Source: Acanthosoma haemorrhoidale
Taxonomy: Eukaryota > Arthropoda > Insecta > Hemiptera > Acanthosomatidae
NCBI GenBank assembly: GCA_930367205.1
Contig: OV884011.1
Location: forward strand, 122,385,866-122,449,865
Direction: 5' to 3'
Length of the DNA: 64,000 nt
Below, piece by piece: positions 13,501-26,600 of this stretch. The notes under the pieces were generated by a model. The model saw only the letters and a program-made list of their open reading frames with translations, had not been told where the DNA came from and did no database searches. Numbering within the stretch: position 1 is the first letter of the stretch; each line of letters starts with the position of its first letter. The position numbers and the translations under genes are program-made.

Positions 13501-16500
13501 ACCATCGTTTAAGGGCCAACCCGGAAAGTGGTATAGTTACTACCAGCTCCGAACCCATAAAAACCCCTTGGTGTTTTATACCTTAATTCTTTAGAATGTG
13601 TCCAATAGCAACAAATCTATACGAACTAGTCAATGTTCGATTTAGACCTATGTATGTGGTTCATCGGTAGTGGGGGTATCAATTATCAAAGAAATCGAAT
13701 TTTAGATAAATATTTCGTGAACTATTTTAACAAGTCAATATTTTTTTTTCTTTTATAGTCCCTTTAAATTTACAGATAATTATATATAATTATAGATCCT
13801 CAGGAGAATCTATTTACAAATTATTTTTGTATTTCCTGTAGCATCGCTACATTATATACAGGAAGTCAAAAATTGTTGGTTTAAATAAAATATCAAAGTT
13901 ATGGTGTATTTTAACTGCAAAATTACAGTGGTTCAGAATTATTTTGCGGTTAGGATTCGGCAGTAGTTTGCAGATCAAGAGGCTCGAATGAATAGAGAGG
14001 AATCTCCTCTATGTGGAATGTTATGAATTCTTTAGATAGCAATATAATTCCTGATTGAATTGAATAAATAAAATTATTGTTGAGCCCGAAGGGAAAGGCT
14101 CTACTCATGGTAGGTATAAGGAGGTTGTCCTTGTCTATCTGTTAGTCTGTCAATTCTATGATAACGGTTGCGAAAATCATTTGACACATTTTTAATTTGA
14201 TTGCCTCCGATTTAAAAAAAAAACATCCAACGGAAGCTAGATATGGAAGTTGTTTAAAACTTCCAGGAACTTAATGTCCTTTACATATTTACTAAAACAA
14301 ATACACAATCCAAAACCGGCAGCTAAACAGAATTACGCCTTCCTTGATGTTTAGTAAAAGCAAACATGTTTAAGATGAAGTTAGCCATTATGCGTATGTA
14401 GGGAGTGTATAAAACAATCAACACTGTATCTGCAAGTCTTCCAGTACTTGTTAAAAGCAATGGATTACTCAGATAATTTAATTATTTACGGATGGAAAAA
14501 AATTGCGATCAGTAAGCTATATTGTAAGGTTAGCCATGTTTTATGAAAAGGTAATGTGCATACGTACTTGTAAATTTTAATCAGCAGCTACACAAAAATA
14601 TATATTCACTGCCTTCCACATCCTGACCCAGTTTCCTTTCACGTGATGTTTCGTCAAAACGGAATTTCTTTTATCCCGCATAGGGAGTAAAGAAAGGACC
14701 GTAAGTCCCAGAACGGCAAAACGATTCTAATGACACTTTTTGTTCGAGGAGAGAGGGCCCCCATTGTCAGGGCGCAGTTGGAATATTTTAGACTTTCTTT
14801 CAAAAGTTGTTGATGTATATACATATAATGGCAGTTTCTTTGGAGATCATTAGTCAAACGTAACGAAAGCCTGCCCTAAGTGATTCTATAGCTGGACTTC
14901 GCTCCTTATCGACTTGTTTGTCATGCATTCGACTGCGTACTCCTGATTCGTGTTTTTGATTGTCAACGGCCTTTTTTCTTACCAGGTCGTTCTCAGTCAA
15001 AATATGCAGGAGTAGGTTTGTTATTATAAAGCCACGCTGCCATATTAAGTGTGTCATCGAGGCTTAACGCCAATGGGTAGAAATAGGACGTGGATTACCA
15101 ACATTATCAATCTCGGGTTATTTTTAATTATTTTGTTTTTCTTCTTCCCCTACTAAGTCTTAAAGGTCAAAACGGGCCATGTCGGAACTTCCATGCCACT
15201 TCATACAACAAGATGTACACGAGATCCACGAAGCTCTTAACAATATATCCTGCTGTACAGTCTAGTTTTTACTGGGATCGTCACCTTCCTCTTCTTTAGA
15301 CTTTTTTTTATATCGTACTCTCCTCGATATGTTAAAATTAACCAGCCCTTCTAGTGTCATCCATACAATGACCAAGAGGAGCAATTACCTGTCATTATCC
15401 TTGGTGCCCACTAACGTCAGATAAAGGTCACCAATCACTAAAGGTCAGATTCCGAAATGCTCCAGAATGAAGTGTTACCCATGAGTTTTGCTTTAGCCTC
15501 TCTACTCACCGCTATGTGTACTACTTAACTTGTGCAGTTTTCAACGAAATTCCGCTGTCAGCCGATGATCTGAGGGCACTTATGTATTCCAGTTCCTCTT
15601 GGGAGATTCCCCAAGTTGGGGAAAAATTACTCTCCTTTGGTGACGATGCCCATCGAGAGTTCCATTTCTTTTCGATTCATGTGGAAATGTGGACCTTCCA
15701 CCACTTCTTTGGTTCCTCCCTGATGTTATCTAAGACTCTCTCCTAACAAGACTAGGTATACTGGAATATGTACAGCTAATACATGGGCAACTAAGAATGA
15801 TAGTCCTGTAGGCTGGCATGACCGTTAGATGGTCTTTCCTTTACATTTATACCAACTGCCTTGCATGACCCTTATTGGCCCTTTTAGACCATACCTCCAC
15901 TGCGTACCTGATGATTGGATTGAAGGATTGCCATGAAGAATCCTATCGTTTTCTGACGCTACATACCACCGTTTATAATAATGGCTGCTGATGAAGCAAA
16001 TAGCTCTGTTCGCTCGGGTATTTAGCAAGTACATCTATAAATTATAAAGCCCCTAATGTAACCACAAACTATCCTCAGACATTTTTTAAGATGTAATTTA
16101 GATAGATTCGCAGGTTGTGAATTCTTTCTTTTCAAATGAGGAAGAGATTCTTCACCCTCCATCGCTCCTTCGGTACTAACGTTTTGCTAAATCCCTTATC
16201 AACAATCTAGGACATATACTAAACAACACGTGGGCTCCCACCACCAAACGACAAGAAAAGAACGGGTGATTCAGACTAATTTCTCGCCTCACGGACAAAC
16301 ATTCTAATGTGAAATAACAACTCTTTTCTCTCGTATCCCCACAATTTTCAATACAACACTTCAACCAACCTGATTACACGAAATGGAAGTCTGGGATAAT
16401 TTAAAGAATGTATTTAATATAACTCAGTTCAAAAGAGCACGAGAGTGATAACTAGACCATGGACGGCTGAGGCTGGTGGGCTATGCTGTGTCCCCAGACA

Positions 16501-16665
16501 ATCACATCGGGTTGGCTTGTTTGCTTAGATTAATTATGATTAATCTTGGGGAATGGTCGGAGGGTTTTGGTGAAACCATGACACTTTATAAAAGCATAAT
16601 TTATGCATAATTATTATATATATATATGTAAGTTTCGAATTCAGAAACTTAAAGGAGGTGGAGGT
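10576..16665. other. AT-rich intergenic sequence, nothing coding recognised
   Basis: The stretch holds the second ~122-bp repeat (13741-13862), C-run/A-run tracts at 11992-12010 and 12061-12079, a TATA-rich dinucleotide patch near 10597, and an inverted AGATTAAT/ATTAATCT pair at 16527-16546. The part 14640-16400 is somewhat GC-richer with many short frames (up to 76 codons), none with a domain. Confidence 0.55.
13741..13862 (+). repeat. ~122-bp dispersed repeat, copy 2
   Basis: Same block as 9880-10002, same orientation, with a handful of substitutions and one short indel. Confidence 0.75.
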
Positions 16666-16666
16666 T

Positions 16667-16944
16667 GTCAGGTTATAAATCGAACACTTGCAGATGTAGT
16701 TTAGAGCTGTAATATTAAACATATGTACACATTAGCTCGCGCTACAAATATTACAATAAACAAATAAAACTTAAAACTAACCTGAATCAATACAATTGCC
16801 GATAATAAGCCTTGATCATTGTCTTAACATTGTACAGCTCTTATATCGCAGGTTACACAGCTTGGAGCGTCGTTTGATACTACCGAGCTCTGTAGGAACA
16901 TCTAGCATATGTCCCGAAGTTTGACGGTAACGTTCAAACTTACA
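16667..16944 (-). repeat. Probable 3' LTR of the gypsy element
   Basis: The left border is set by the polypurine tract followed by TG (16944). The right border is a guess, at a CA near 16666, because no 5' LTR exists for comparison. On the minus strand CGATATAAGAGC (near 16845) could be the LTR TATA box. Length would be about 278 bp. Confidence 0.5.
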
Positions 16945-16956
16945 TCCCCCCTTTTT
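16945..16956 (-). other. Polypurine tract of the gypsy element
   Basis: AAAAAGGGGGGA on the minus strand lies directly before TGTAAG, the presumed LTR start. This is the usual primer site for plus-strand DNA synthesis. Confidence 0.75.
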
Positions 16957-17023
16957 GAGACAGAGGGTAAAGCCCTTTGGAATAAGGCACGAGCTTACTA
17001 GCATGAAATAATTTTGACTCCTT

Positions 17024-18037
17024 TTAACGAAGTATACTATCTATTAAAAATATTACCTCTGAGATTTTCTTTTTTATATTGAATGGTCCTACTCTGATCG
17101 CATCTAATTTATCTCTATTCAATTTGTTGCTGTTTTGTATATATACAAGGTCTCCAACTTGATATTTAAACTTTTTAGCATTTTTATCATAATATTTTTT
17201 ATTTTAGTTTTTATAAGCTATATCCCTATTATTTTCTAAATTTGTAATTTTATTTTCATTTAGTTCGTCTGGTACAAATGATGCATCTATTCCAGTTAAT
17301 AAGTAATTGGGGGTAAACCCAGTAGAACTATGTATCGTGTTATTATATTCCTTGATACACTTTTCTGCTACTATTGGCCATGATTTATCTCTATTTTCAT
17401 GAATTTTGCACCTTATTCTGTTAACTAGTGTTTGATTTGTCCTTTCGTTTAATCCATTAGAAAATGCGCAATCTACTGCTGTAAAAATTAATGTTCTCTT
17501 TTGTTTATTTACATATTGTTTAAATTGTGCTGAATTTATACCAGGATATTGATCTGTTAATAATGTTTTTATATTTCCAGCTTTTTCTGCTTTCTTGATT
17601 AGATTAATAAAATCTTTTGCAATTTGCGTTTTCGAAGTGCTGATATATGCGTATCTTGTGAAATGATCTACTACCAAGCGTAGATATTTTGTTGTACTTT
17701 TATTCCCTTTAAATCCTCCTATTGTATCTAAAGATATTATATCTAGTGGTTCTTTTGCTGGACCAAGTTGAGACAAGGGAGCCTTAAAGCAACCTATTCT
17801 TGACTTATTTTTAATACATGTTTCACAAGATCTGCAAATCAATCTTATATGTTTATACATATTTTTAAAATAAAATTTTTGACCTATTGTTAAAATTAAT
17901 TGTTTCGTTCCTATATGACCTTGATCTTTATGTACACTTTCAACATGTGAAATACCAAATTCTTCTGTTATCCATATTTTCTCACTCTTATTCAGTATTT
18001 TGTAAATTATATTATCTTTAATTATGCATTTTGTCAT
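17024..18037 (-). pseudogene. Gypsy integrase with GPF module
   Basis: The N-terminal HHCC zinc-binding motif is visible (HVESVHKDQGHIG ... CRSCETC). The DDE core follows: Asp in ISLDTIGGF, Asp in LLTDQYPG, Glu in NERTNQTL. The main frame stops at a TAA (17204-17206), but the same frame continues with YQVGDLVYI and KLDAIRVGPFNI, the C-terminal GPY/F module, to a TAA at 17024-17026. All catalytic residues are kept, so inactivation comes from stops and frameshifts elsewhere. Confidence 0.9.
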
Positions 18038-18218
18038 CCGATTTTATTAGCTTTTGATTTTCTTTTAAATCTTCCAGTTTTAATAAATTTGATGTTTTAA
18101 TCGCAGAGTTATCATCTGTTTCTTCATTTGATTCTAAAACTGGATTTCTGGATAGACAATCTGCCTCCAGATTTTCTTTACTTGGGTTATATACAATCTT
18201 ATAATTAATTATATACAA
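18018..18218 (-). pseudogene. Gypsy pol linker between RNase H and integrase
   Basis: A short frame carries YNPSKENLEADCLSRNP, the conserved end of gypsy RNase H (kE.l.ADaLSR), and an acidic linker. It ends in a stop at 18018 because of one extra base in an A-run, which shifts it relative to the integrase frame that overlaps at 18018-18037. Confidence 0.85.
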
Positions 18219-18697
18219 CAGTCAAATTGTGAGATATAGTTTAAAATTTGTAGTAGTTCTAGATCATTACTTTTCTTCACATTAAAATTTTCTAATGGTC
18301 TGTGGTCTGTAAATACCACAAATTGTTTCCCTATCAGATATTGTAGAGATTGCCAGTAAAGTATAGCTTCTTTAATAGCTAAACATTCTATAAATATTGC
18401 TTTTTTTGTTTTCTGAGTGTTTGTCAGTTTTTTAGAAAAGAAAAATACTGACTTTAGAGATTTGTCTTCTTGTGGTTGTTTTAGAATTGCTCTAACTCCT
18501 TCAATACTTGCATCAGTGAATATGTATGTTGGAGCTTCTGGATCAAATATTGCTAGCGCAGGAGCTGAGCATAAGTATTTTTTTGTTGTCTCGAAACAAT
18601 CTTTACATTGTTTTGACCAGTGAAAATCTACATTTTTTCTTAATAAATTTCTTAAGGGATCTAACAATATAGTATGTTTCGGTATATACTCCAAATT
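18209..18697 (-). pseudogene. Gypsy RNase H segment
   Basis: It continues the RT frame after the TAA. It begins with the connection region (YIPKHTILLDPLRNLL), then the RNase H motifs: FTDAS (first Asp), ECLAIKEAI (Glu) and FTDHRPLENF (second Asp). These residues cut RNA in the RNA-DNA hybrid. The frame closes at 18209, just where a short insertion or frame change occurs. The next piece, NYKIVYNPSKENLEADCLSR, is in another frame (18018-18218). Confidence 0.9.
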
Positions 18698-19175
18698 TTA
18701 CCAGAAGTTTATTTTACCTAAAAATTGTCTAACCTGTTTCTTTGTTTGAGGTACAGGAAACTTTTTAATTGCTGTGAGATTGTCATTCATTGGTTTTATA
18801 TAATTATTTCCTATTTCATGACCCAGATAAGTTATCTTGTTTTGTGCAAACTGACACTTTGATTCATTTAATTTAAATCCTTGTTCATGTAGTGGTTTTA
18901 ACACTAATTCTACATGTTTTACATGGTCCTTGTAATTCTTTGAATGAATCAATACATCATCTATGTAGTTTACAGCAAACTTATCTAGGTTATTTATTCT
19001 AATCACACTTGACAAGACTCTTTGGAATATAGCCGGAGCAGACTTCAAACCATATGGCAAGCAATTCCATTGCCAATGACCATGATGGGTTACGAAAGCC
19101 AGTTTATATTTATCCTTTTCGCGCACTGGTATCGACCAAAACGCCGAATTTACATCCAATTTTGAAAAAAATTTA
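18698..19175 (-). pseudogene. Gypsy reverse transcriptase (N-terminally truncated)
   Basis: The frame contains FFSKLDVNSAFWSIPV, FCLPYGLKSAP-like LPYGLKSAPAIFQ, the catalytic YIDD (18956-18967) and YLGHEIG, then KQVRQFLGKINFW before a TAA. These are motifs 3 to 7 of a Ty3/gypsy RT. The first catalytic Asp (LDVNSAF) and the YIDD pair are kept. Upstream of KFFSKL similarity ends. The TAA at 18698-18700 separates it in frame from the RNase H segment. Confidence 0.9.
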
Positions 19176-22100
19176 CAGTTTCTGGCGCGTACTGTCAGAT
19201 ATATGTAAGTTAATTTTTGTCAAGTTAAAGGCTAAAAAACAAGAGAAAGGTTGTTTTATTCGGTCAATCCTCTATATATATCTTCCGGATGTTTACATCT
19301 CGAAGTTTGGGGACCAAGGCTGGCTACTGGTGGTGGCCGGACTTTAACTTATACATATTAATCTCTGTTTTTGTATCTTAATCTCAATGGAATGTAGAGT
19401 GCACCTTTAAAATCTCATAATAATTTTACGCCAGCAATAGAATTATATCCATAAATACAGCCTGACGAAAGACATTACCCCATATCTGTTTGAAAGTAAA
19501 GTCTCTACCAGCAAGCTCAAGTGATTTTATAAGCACGTAAACGGCAGCACGATGTTGGACACCATTTATTTCCTCACTTCTTCGAAATTATCAACTAACA
19601 TGAACAACTGTTAAAAATTAACTCATCTTGACCTTGTTCATCGATTTATTGACTGTTTTCTAGGACCAGCTTCCTCTAAAATATTTCATATCATAAATTC
19701 TTGCTAACCCAGAGGAGAGATGTTTTTTTAAAAATAAGTTCAGGAAAAAAGCTTTTGCCTTACTAATGTATAATGAAAAATCTTTTTGAAAAATTAAATA
19801 AAGAAAATTATGGACATAAAAAGTGGGTGAACAATACGGAGAGATGTCCGGATTTAAGCCCTAGTCTTTTTTAGAACTTTATTTGGTAAAAAGGCGATTA
19901 CCAAAAAAAATTATAAAAAATAGATCTTAAAAATGAGTAAATCGTTCTGAAAAATTACATGGTTAAAAATATAAAACGTGAGAATGTATGTGGGGCGGGG
20001 GGAAATCAAATCAAGCTGGTTTTATTAAGGTTGCAAAAACGGCTTTAATGCCCGTTTAACAGTTTTTGAAAGAATTGTCCACGAAAGCCGCAACACATGG
20101 CATACTTAGAGATTAAATATTTACCACTCCATTTTTTCCAAATGGGTACTTTTTTGATAGTTTTACTGACTATATTCCTATTCACTTTGGCCACTACTCA
20201 TATCAGGGCGTTGAAACCTTTTTATACTCTACTCAACATTTTAGAGAAATGTATAATTTCTAATATCAACTCATTAGTTAATTAATGAAACTTATTCGTG
20301 TTTTATGAAGATGACGTCTTCTTAATATCAAATTGGACATTTCAAAATGTATTTTTACTCGCTTTGAGTAATGCACTGAATACAAATTTTCAATGGCGTA
20401 AATATTAGACTTATTAAATACACCATTTATATGTTTGGCTCTCATAACTTTATGTAAATATTTACTTCTTTTTAGACCAGAATTCTATTATATTCGGAGC
20501 CACCAACTTCTAATCATGGAAATAAAAATTTTCATTTTCAAATCACCAGTTTATTATTGAATCTTTATACGGTCACTTCCGTAAAAACATGCAGACGATT
20601 GCTTCGTACCCTAATGCCGAGTTCTCACGAAGCGTGATTCTCAAAGGTGAGTATTATTAATACACTTAATGCGGATTAAAAAAAATAATTACATTACAAT
20701 TAATTTTGTCTTTACAATTCGTGTGAATTTTTTTTTCGTGATTCCCACGCCCCGTGGGAATACGGGATAAGTGTTGAACCTTGCCCTTCATCTTTGGCTA
20801 TAACACTTCATACATTATTCGATCAATAATAAATAGGTTGGATAAAATTGATTTCAAATTGAAAACCATCTATTTACTCTGGACAGTCGATAAATGACTA
20901 CATGCTTAACCAAGAACTACTGGGTTTTTGAAACTTTATCGCTATCTGCTTTAATCTTATTCTGTGTACGTGGTAGTGAAGTGGGCGGAATGGAGGACAA
21001 TTTCCAGCCGACCGAACATGCCCCAGTTATATTAGTTCGAAAGGCACCGCGGTTCAAGTATTCCAATCGGGAAAGTTGCTGAGGAGTGGAAAGTGAACTT
21101 TGTACCCACGTTCAGAGACCACTGCCTCATTATAACTTGCCCTTATCAGCCTGTGGCGCACTGGGCATTGGGCTAGTGGTGCATGGCAGGAATCTCTTGA
21201 AGCAGTAGCCTAAACCTTAGTTGAAAGGATCGTCTTGATGATTGTAGGGGAGCTCAGTTTAGTTAAAGAGCTCAAGGCCTTAATTGACTCTTCATAATGA
21301 TGAAAGAACAAGCCAGCTATAGTCTTTCTACTAGCTGTCGATGCGTCAGATACCTCGCCAATGCTTTCCAGTTCATCAATGATTTTTGTTGATAGGAAAG
21401 GGCAATTATAAACTATATTGAATTTTTTTTTAGTATATATAACCGAAATTAAGTTTATTACGTAACAGCGATACAGAGACTGGAGTCTACTCGTCTTAAA
21501 AGTGAAAAATGATATTGTGATAAAAAAAAAAAAAAAAAACTAATAAAATTTGCTTGGAACGTAACAGGCACGATTTCTATTTTTGGCTCTAAAAACTTTA
21601 TTTTTCACCTTATCATTGAACCTTTTTTTCCATTGCCACCTCTAATGTATGAATAAAAACAGTCTAAAATTAAGTTTCTTTTTTTAATTGGCTTGTCATT
21701 ATTTTAGGGGCGCATAAGATTTTTTTCGTATAATCGCATACCTGCAAGACGAGGTTACGGTGCGAGTTTTGTCAACCACTAACTTCATTCAGAGATGAGC
21801 GATGACTTGTTCATAGCTTACCTTCCTTGCCGAAAATCTCTATAACAAACAGCTACTACACAAATTAGATAAATAAATTACGTTAAATTATGGCACGATT
21901 TTAAATTTGATAAAATACGTCAGTTTTATATATTCGGTTTTATAAATCAAATTCACCCTTTAGTCGAGCTGAACGGAATAACAAACAAATCATGGTATAA
22001 GCTGGTGCTATCAATCTTTCAAGATTTATCACCAATATCAAACTTGTATAGATTTATACCACTCTCCAAACCCTAGCTATAGATTGAAGATTAAACTTCG

Positions 22101-22861
22101 ATATAAGTTTCCGTATCGGGAGGGTAGAAACAAACACGACAAGAACTAATGGAAGAATCATGAATCAGCTCCGAAGTTGCCAGCTGCCGAATCACAACAT
22201 TCATCCCCCCCCCCCTCCCATCTATCCTTGCTTACCCAACAAGAAGTAGCAGAAGACAGGACTCACTAATGACCCTTGATGCACGCCAGGAGACTTGCCT
22301 ACTACCAACCTTGGCACAGTAATGGTTTATGGTCTTGCTTCCATTCTGCTTACCTTAATCCTCTGTGTCATCGTTGCCTAATGGTCTGCTCCTTATCCGT
22401 TATACGTCCCACTAACTTCTCTACAAAGAGAAAGGGGAGAGCAGAATGTAGGTCAATGGATCCGCACACAACTTACCGTATCTCAAAGATTAATTTTGTT
22501 TGATGTAAGATGATTGCTTGTTTGGGATTAATATACAATAATAATAAAAAGAGAATATGTTTCGTTTTTATTAGATTTATAATCACAAAACGTTTCGATA
22601 TAAAAAGTATGTGCGCTTGTGGTCCTTATAACTACAAAAACGGCTTTAGAAAAGTGTTTAAACATGAACTAATAATTAGTGGGGGTTGTATCGACCGCTA
22701 ACTACATAAGATAAATCACCCTATACTCTATTGTATATATATTGTAAACAAATGTAAATAACATGAACTAAATGTATTATAGACAAATGTAAATAACATG
22801 AACAAAATATAAATCATTATTAATGTGTTAAGCAAAAAAAATAGGGGGGCTAAGTAGTTAC
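19176..22861. other. AT-rich sequence, no gene supported
   Basis: The stretch contains an A18 run (21522-21539), a C10 run (22206-22216) and a direct repeat of caaatgtaaataacatgaac at 22749-22768 and 22784-22803. The part 20890-21350 is GC-richer. There EEWKVNFVPTFRDHCLIIT (plus strand, near 21084) faintly recalls the end of a non-LTR endonuclease, but this is too weak to call. Confidence 0.5.
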
Positions 22862-23640
22862 ATGAGATGGGTCACCAGCTGTCAGTCACAGGTACCTCAC
22901 CAGATGAGGGAACCGACCGCTGACCCTAAGCAACCCTTGCCAGCCTCTCAGAGGGCAATGAGGTCGAATGCTATTGGTTACACTAATCTCGACCTCTATT
23001 GGATAAGGACAATAATTGCCGGGTACTTAAGGCGGCCCCCTAGGCCCTGTAAATCATTCTCTCCTGGCATCTACTCACTGGCTCATGGCTCCCGCTGGAA
23101 CTCTCAAAACCTTACTGTTTCTTTATGAAAAACCTACACATCTTTCTCCTAACCTCGCTATGTTTTGACCCGGCTTTGGCATACCTCGTACCTTCCTAGT
23201 GGAAATCTCTGCCTTCGTCTCGCTAAAACTAGCACCTCCTTGGGAGAGACCTCTCCCTCGCGGATGACGGTTGCCGTGGCACTGCAAATTTTACCAGCAC
23301 TGTCTCCCATTGCAATCCAGCCCGCCTCTCTCCGGTTCACACTCACCTTTGGGATCCGGACGGTTTTCGCCTACCCTCAGATACCGAGTGTGAATTCGGG
23401 GTCATTCCAAGACCACATAAACTACCTATAACCTACCCAGTACGTCTTCTCCTGAACATAGCGCACTGTCGGGGCACACATACCTATCAAAAAATGGAGC
23501 CAGATAGTAAAGCCGTCATGAAACGATTGTCCAGGTTATAAACTCTAACACCCCGCACTTGTCACCAGGGCTAGGGTAACCAGGCACCCCCCTAGTGACG
23601 ACACGACAGGGGTTAATCTCAAGGCTCCGAAAAAAATCAC
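22862..23640. other. GC-richer island, unidentified
   Basis: About 780 bp are clearly richer in G and C than both sides, and the borders are sharp. Frames of up to 88 codons exist in several phases, none with a domain. It may be a non-coding part of a mobile element or an old gene fragment. I cannot tell which. Confidence 0.4.
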
Positions 23641-26600
23641 ATATGATACCTATAGACTGTTTCTCAAGTCCATATGAAGCAGTAACATTCTTGAGAGTAA
23701 CATTTTTAAGTATAAAATGTAGAAAAATACATTTCTATAACGGTCACCTCTTTATTCGGTAGTTTTCTTTCTTCATTTATTAAATAACATCCATGTCCGT
23801 GTTATGTATTCAGGTATATCCCGTAGTGTGCATGATAAAATCATTACAAATTGATTTGTCTTAGAATTAGAAACTTTTACAGTAAAGCTGAGTGACTGGT
23901 GACCGGCATACTGAAGCAGAAAGTTATTGTAAATGGTATCTTAAAAACTTACGACGAAGTTATTCTTAAATCAGATTTGCTGAAAAGGAAGGTAGGCTGA
24001 TATTTCAAGGGCTCATACGAAAAGATAATAAATAATAGTATTTTTTTGTTCAAAAACCTGCAACGTATCCGAAATATGATATTTTTTAAATCCATAAACT
24101 AGAGCTTAGTATAAAATTTAAAGATTTATTAGAGACTGCTGTTTTAACTGAATTGATAGGACTTTAGTCAAGGTTCTATAAAGAACTTTTATTTGTTGTA
24201 ATATATTTCTAAGAACACTGCTAGCTGTAAGACTTAATAAAAGAGGTTTTAGGATATCACACAATTCAGACTCTCAGGCCTCAAGAGAACCTTGAGGGAA
24301 AATGTATAAATTAGATAATTAACTTGGAGAGACCACCTGTTCATGTAATAACTCTGTACAACGTAGTAATTTATACATCAACAAGGCTGAACATTAATTT
24401 ATACCATCTTGTACCAACCACAAATGCATTAGGGGGAAGGATATTTTAAGTTGAGCTCGGGTGGTTCTCATGCCCTCAATTCGCAACCATTATTAAAAGT
24501 TTGCAAATTACGCGGCACTTAAAATTAGAGTTGGGAGCTCCGCTATCAGGCCCTTGCACGAAGACCGTTCTGTGAAGAAGTAGCCAGCTACATTAAAGAG
24601 TCACGAAAAGGCAGAGGGGGGAAGGGGGTGTGGGTCACGATATTTGCATATATTGTAATGGAGCGAAGTGTGGCCGATAAATCTGTGGCTATATCTGGAA
24701 GAGCGTGGCGTGTATGCACTGGCCGGCCTGTCTGAGCTTATTCGTCCTTCCTAGCCCTGCTTTCAATTGCTAATAAACATCCCTTTCATCTTGCTTCAAC
24801 AACCAGTCGGCTCAATATTAATTCACTTAGACTAGGAAAGAAATATTCCAATTATAATAATATATTTACATAAAGATATATCTATGTGTAGGTTTTCGTC
24901 GTTTTTTTAAACCCTTACGTTTTCACCCGTGTTTATGTAATGGTTGGTCTTATTGAGTACCCTGTTCAACCTAGATGCATGAAATTTTAGAATTTCTTTT
25001 AAAAATGTACTGGATATATTGATTGACTTTATCTTTCAATTATTTTACTTAATAACATTTCGTTAGATTTTTTAAAATTTTATGAACATGCAACTATATA
25101 ATTATACACAAATTAAAAGAATAAACAAAACCATTTTAACTTGGGATGGTGGATTATTATTTTGTTGGCTTCCCCCCCCCATACAGGAATACATGTCAAA
25201 GAGCTAGTCGATCAAGGTGCTCGAGAAGGAAATCTGACTCGCAGTGGATGCGAAATAGTATCCATAGAAACAACGACATACTTACTGAAGCAAAGAAAAC
25301 GATGGTGTGACTATGGAATGATTGGAATATCCTCATATCCAGTTTACTATGTTACCCTTTCTGGCGACAATACCCGTACCGACCAGTCGTATTGTATAAC
25401 TTTGTCTAAGCAAAACCAGTTAATAAAATTGTGCTAAGAACAAAATGGTTCGTCGTAAAGTGCTTGGTGGCAATTGGCCGAGGTTAATCCAGACATTGTT
25501 TGACCAATATTTTTTCCCACGTAATTTTCACTTCTGCCCTATTCCTGTGGATTTTTTTTTCCAATTAGCGAATCATTTCAAACATATGTAAAGAGGCATT
25601 ACTTTCAAATTGGTGCCTATCTTTTTTGTGGAAGTTAGTGCGTTCTGTAATTTAAATTAAATCCACGGCTTCATAAAGAGCAAATGCCGATCGAAATGGT
25701 CACTGTAGTTCATAGTTGGTACTTCTTCAAATATTTTTATATGGGGTTAATCAAATAAGTCGATAAATTATCTGATGCCATTATTATAAAACTTCAGCAA
25801 TCTCATGCATCATGTACTTAGTTCCAGAAATTGACAAATGCCTCGAACCATACACATCATGAATAAAAACGTCTTGCCACAAGAATTTATAAAGAACTTG
25901 AATTAGGGTTCACGATAAATCAGAACTGAATGGTAAACTTCTTTGTCTCTAAAATGGAAATTCAAGTGGAGAGAAATATTATTCAGAATAAAGATTCAAT
26001 GGGAGCGGGAGATGTGCCAAAAGCTTTATCCCGTTTGAACTTCACATACATATGGATCTCAGTTTATTTTATTTTTTATTTGTGCTCGTGGAAAATTTAT
26101 ATTATAACTCCAGTCTAGAAAGAAAATGGGGTTTTGGCATCGGTTTTGAAAAACTTTTATTTTCTATTGTAATTTACAAACGACGAAATATTTTCCAGAT
26201 ATAAAGCATTCTCATTCAAGGGATGCTCTATAAAGTTTATCTCGTGGACCATTGCGTATTGAAAATAAATAATTCTGTCCAGATTCTCTTATAAGTAGAC
26301 AAGTTCCTCAGAGGTATCGCCAAAATAAGGAAATGTAGACGAGACATGCTCAGAGGATAACTAAAAAGTGTTTGTGGAATAATAGAGTAACCCTTACGGC
26401 GGTTTCCGATCACTGAACGTAGAAAGAGTATTTGTTTCTTCCCTAGGGGTTTAGAAAATTTCCTAGAAAGTCCCGATACGTTTTGATCTATTATACAAAC
26501 TTACATATTAACACACATACGATAAACACATACTTTAAAATTCACTGCAACCACAAAGGGTTTTAGATGTCTCAACATGGTCCATTTAATTTTTTTCTCC

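Larger units (their letters stand above)
16667..19175 (-). mobile_element. Ty3/gypsy LTR retrotransposon, 5'-truncated and decayed
   Basis: Minus-strand order is RT, RNase H, integrase with GPF module, polypurine tract, 3' LTR. Coding similarity starts abruptly near 19175 inside the RT domain, so the 5' LTR, gag, protease and RT N-terminus are absent. The body has two nonsense codons (18698-18700 and 17204-17206) and two frame changes (near 18210-18222 and at an A-run at 18033-18036). No envelope gene is visible. Domain order RT-RH-IN and the YIDD active site place it in Ty3/gypsy rather than Ty1/copia. Confidence 0.9.

Noticed and set aside
16527..16546. AGATTAAT/ATTAATCT inverted repeat as an operator-type site
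   Set aside because: A short AT-rich palindrome of this size is expected by chance in such DNA, and nothing nearby supports a role.
17829..17830. Small plus-strand frames across the gypsy region (such as 18417-18623 and 19054-19347) as genes
   Set aside because: They are reverse-strand shadows of the pol gene and have no domains of their own.
20890..21350. Possible R1-type non-LTR endonuclease remnant
   Set aside because: Only one short block (EEWKVNFVPTFRDHCL) looks right, with no second motif, so I did not annotate it.
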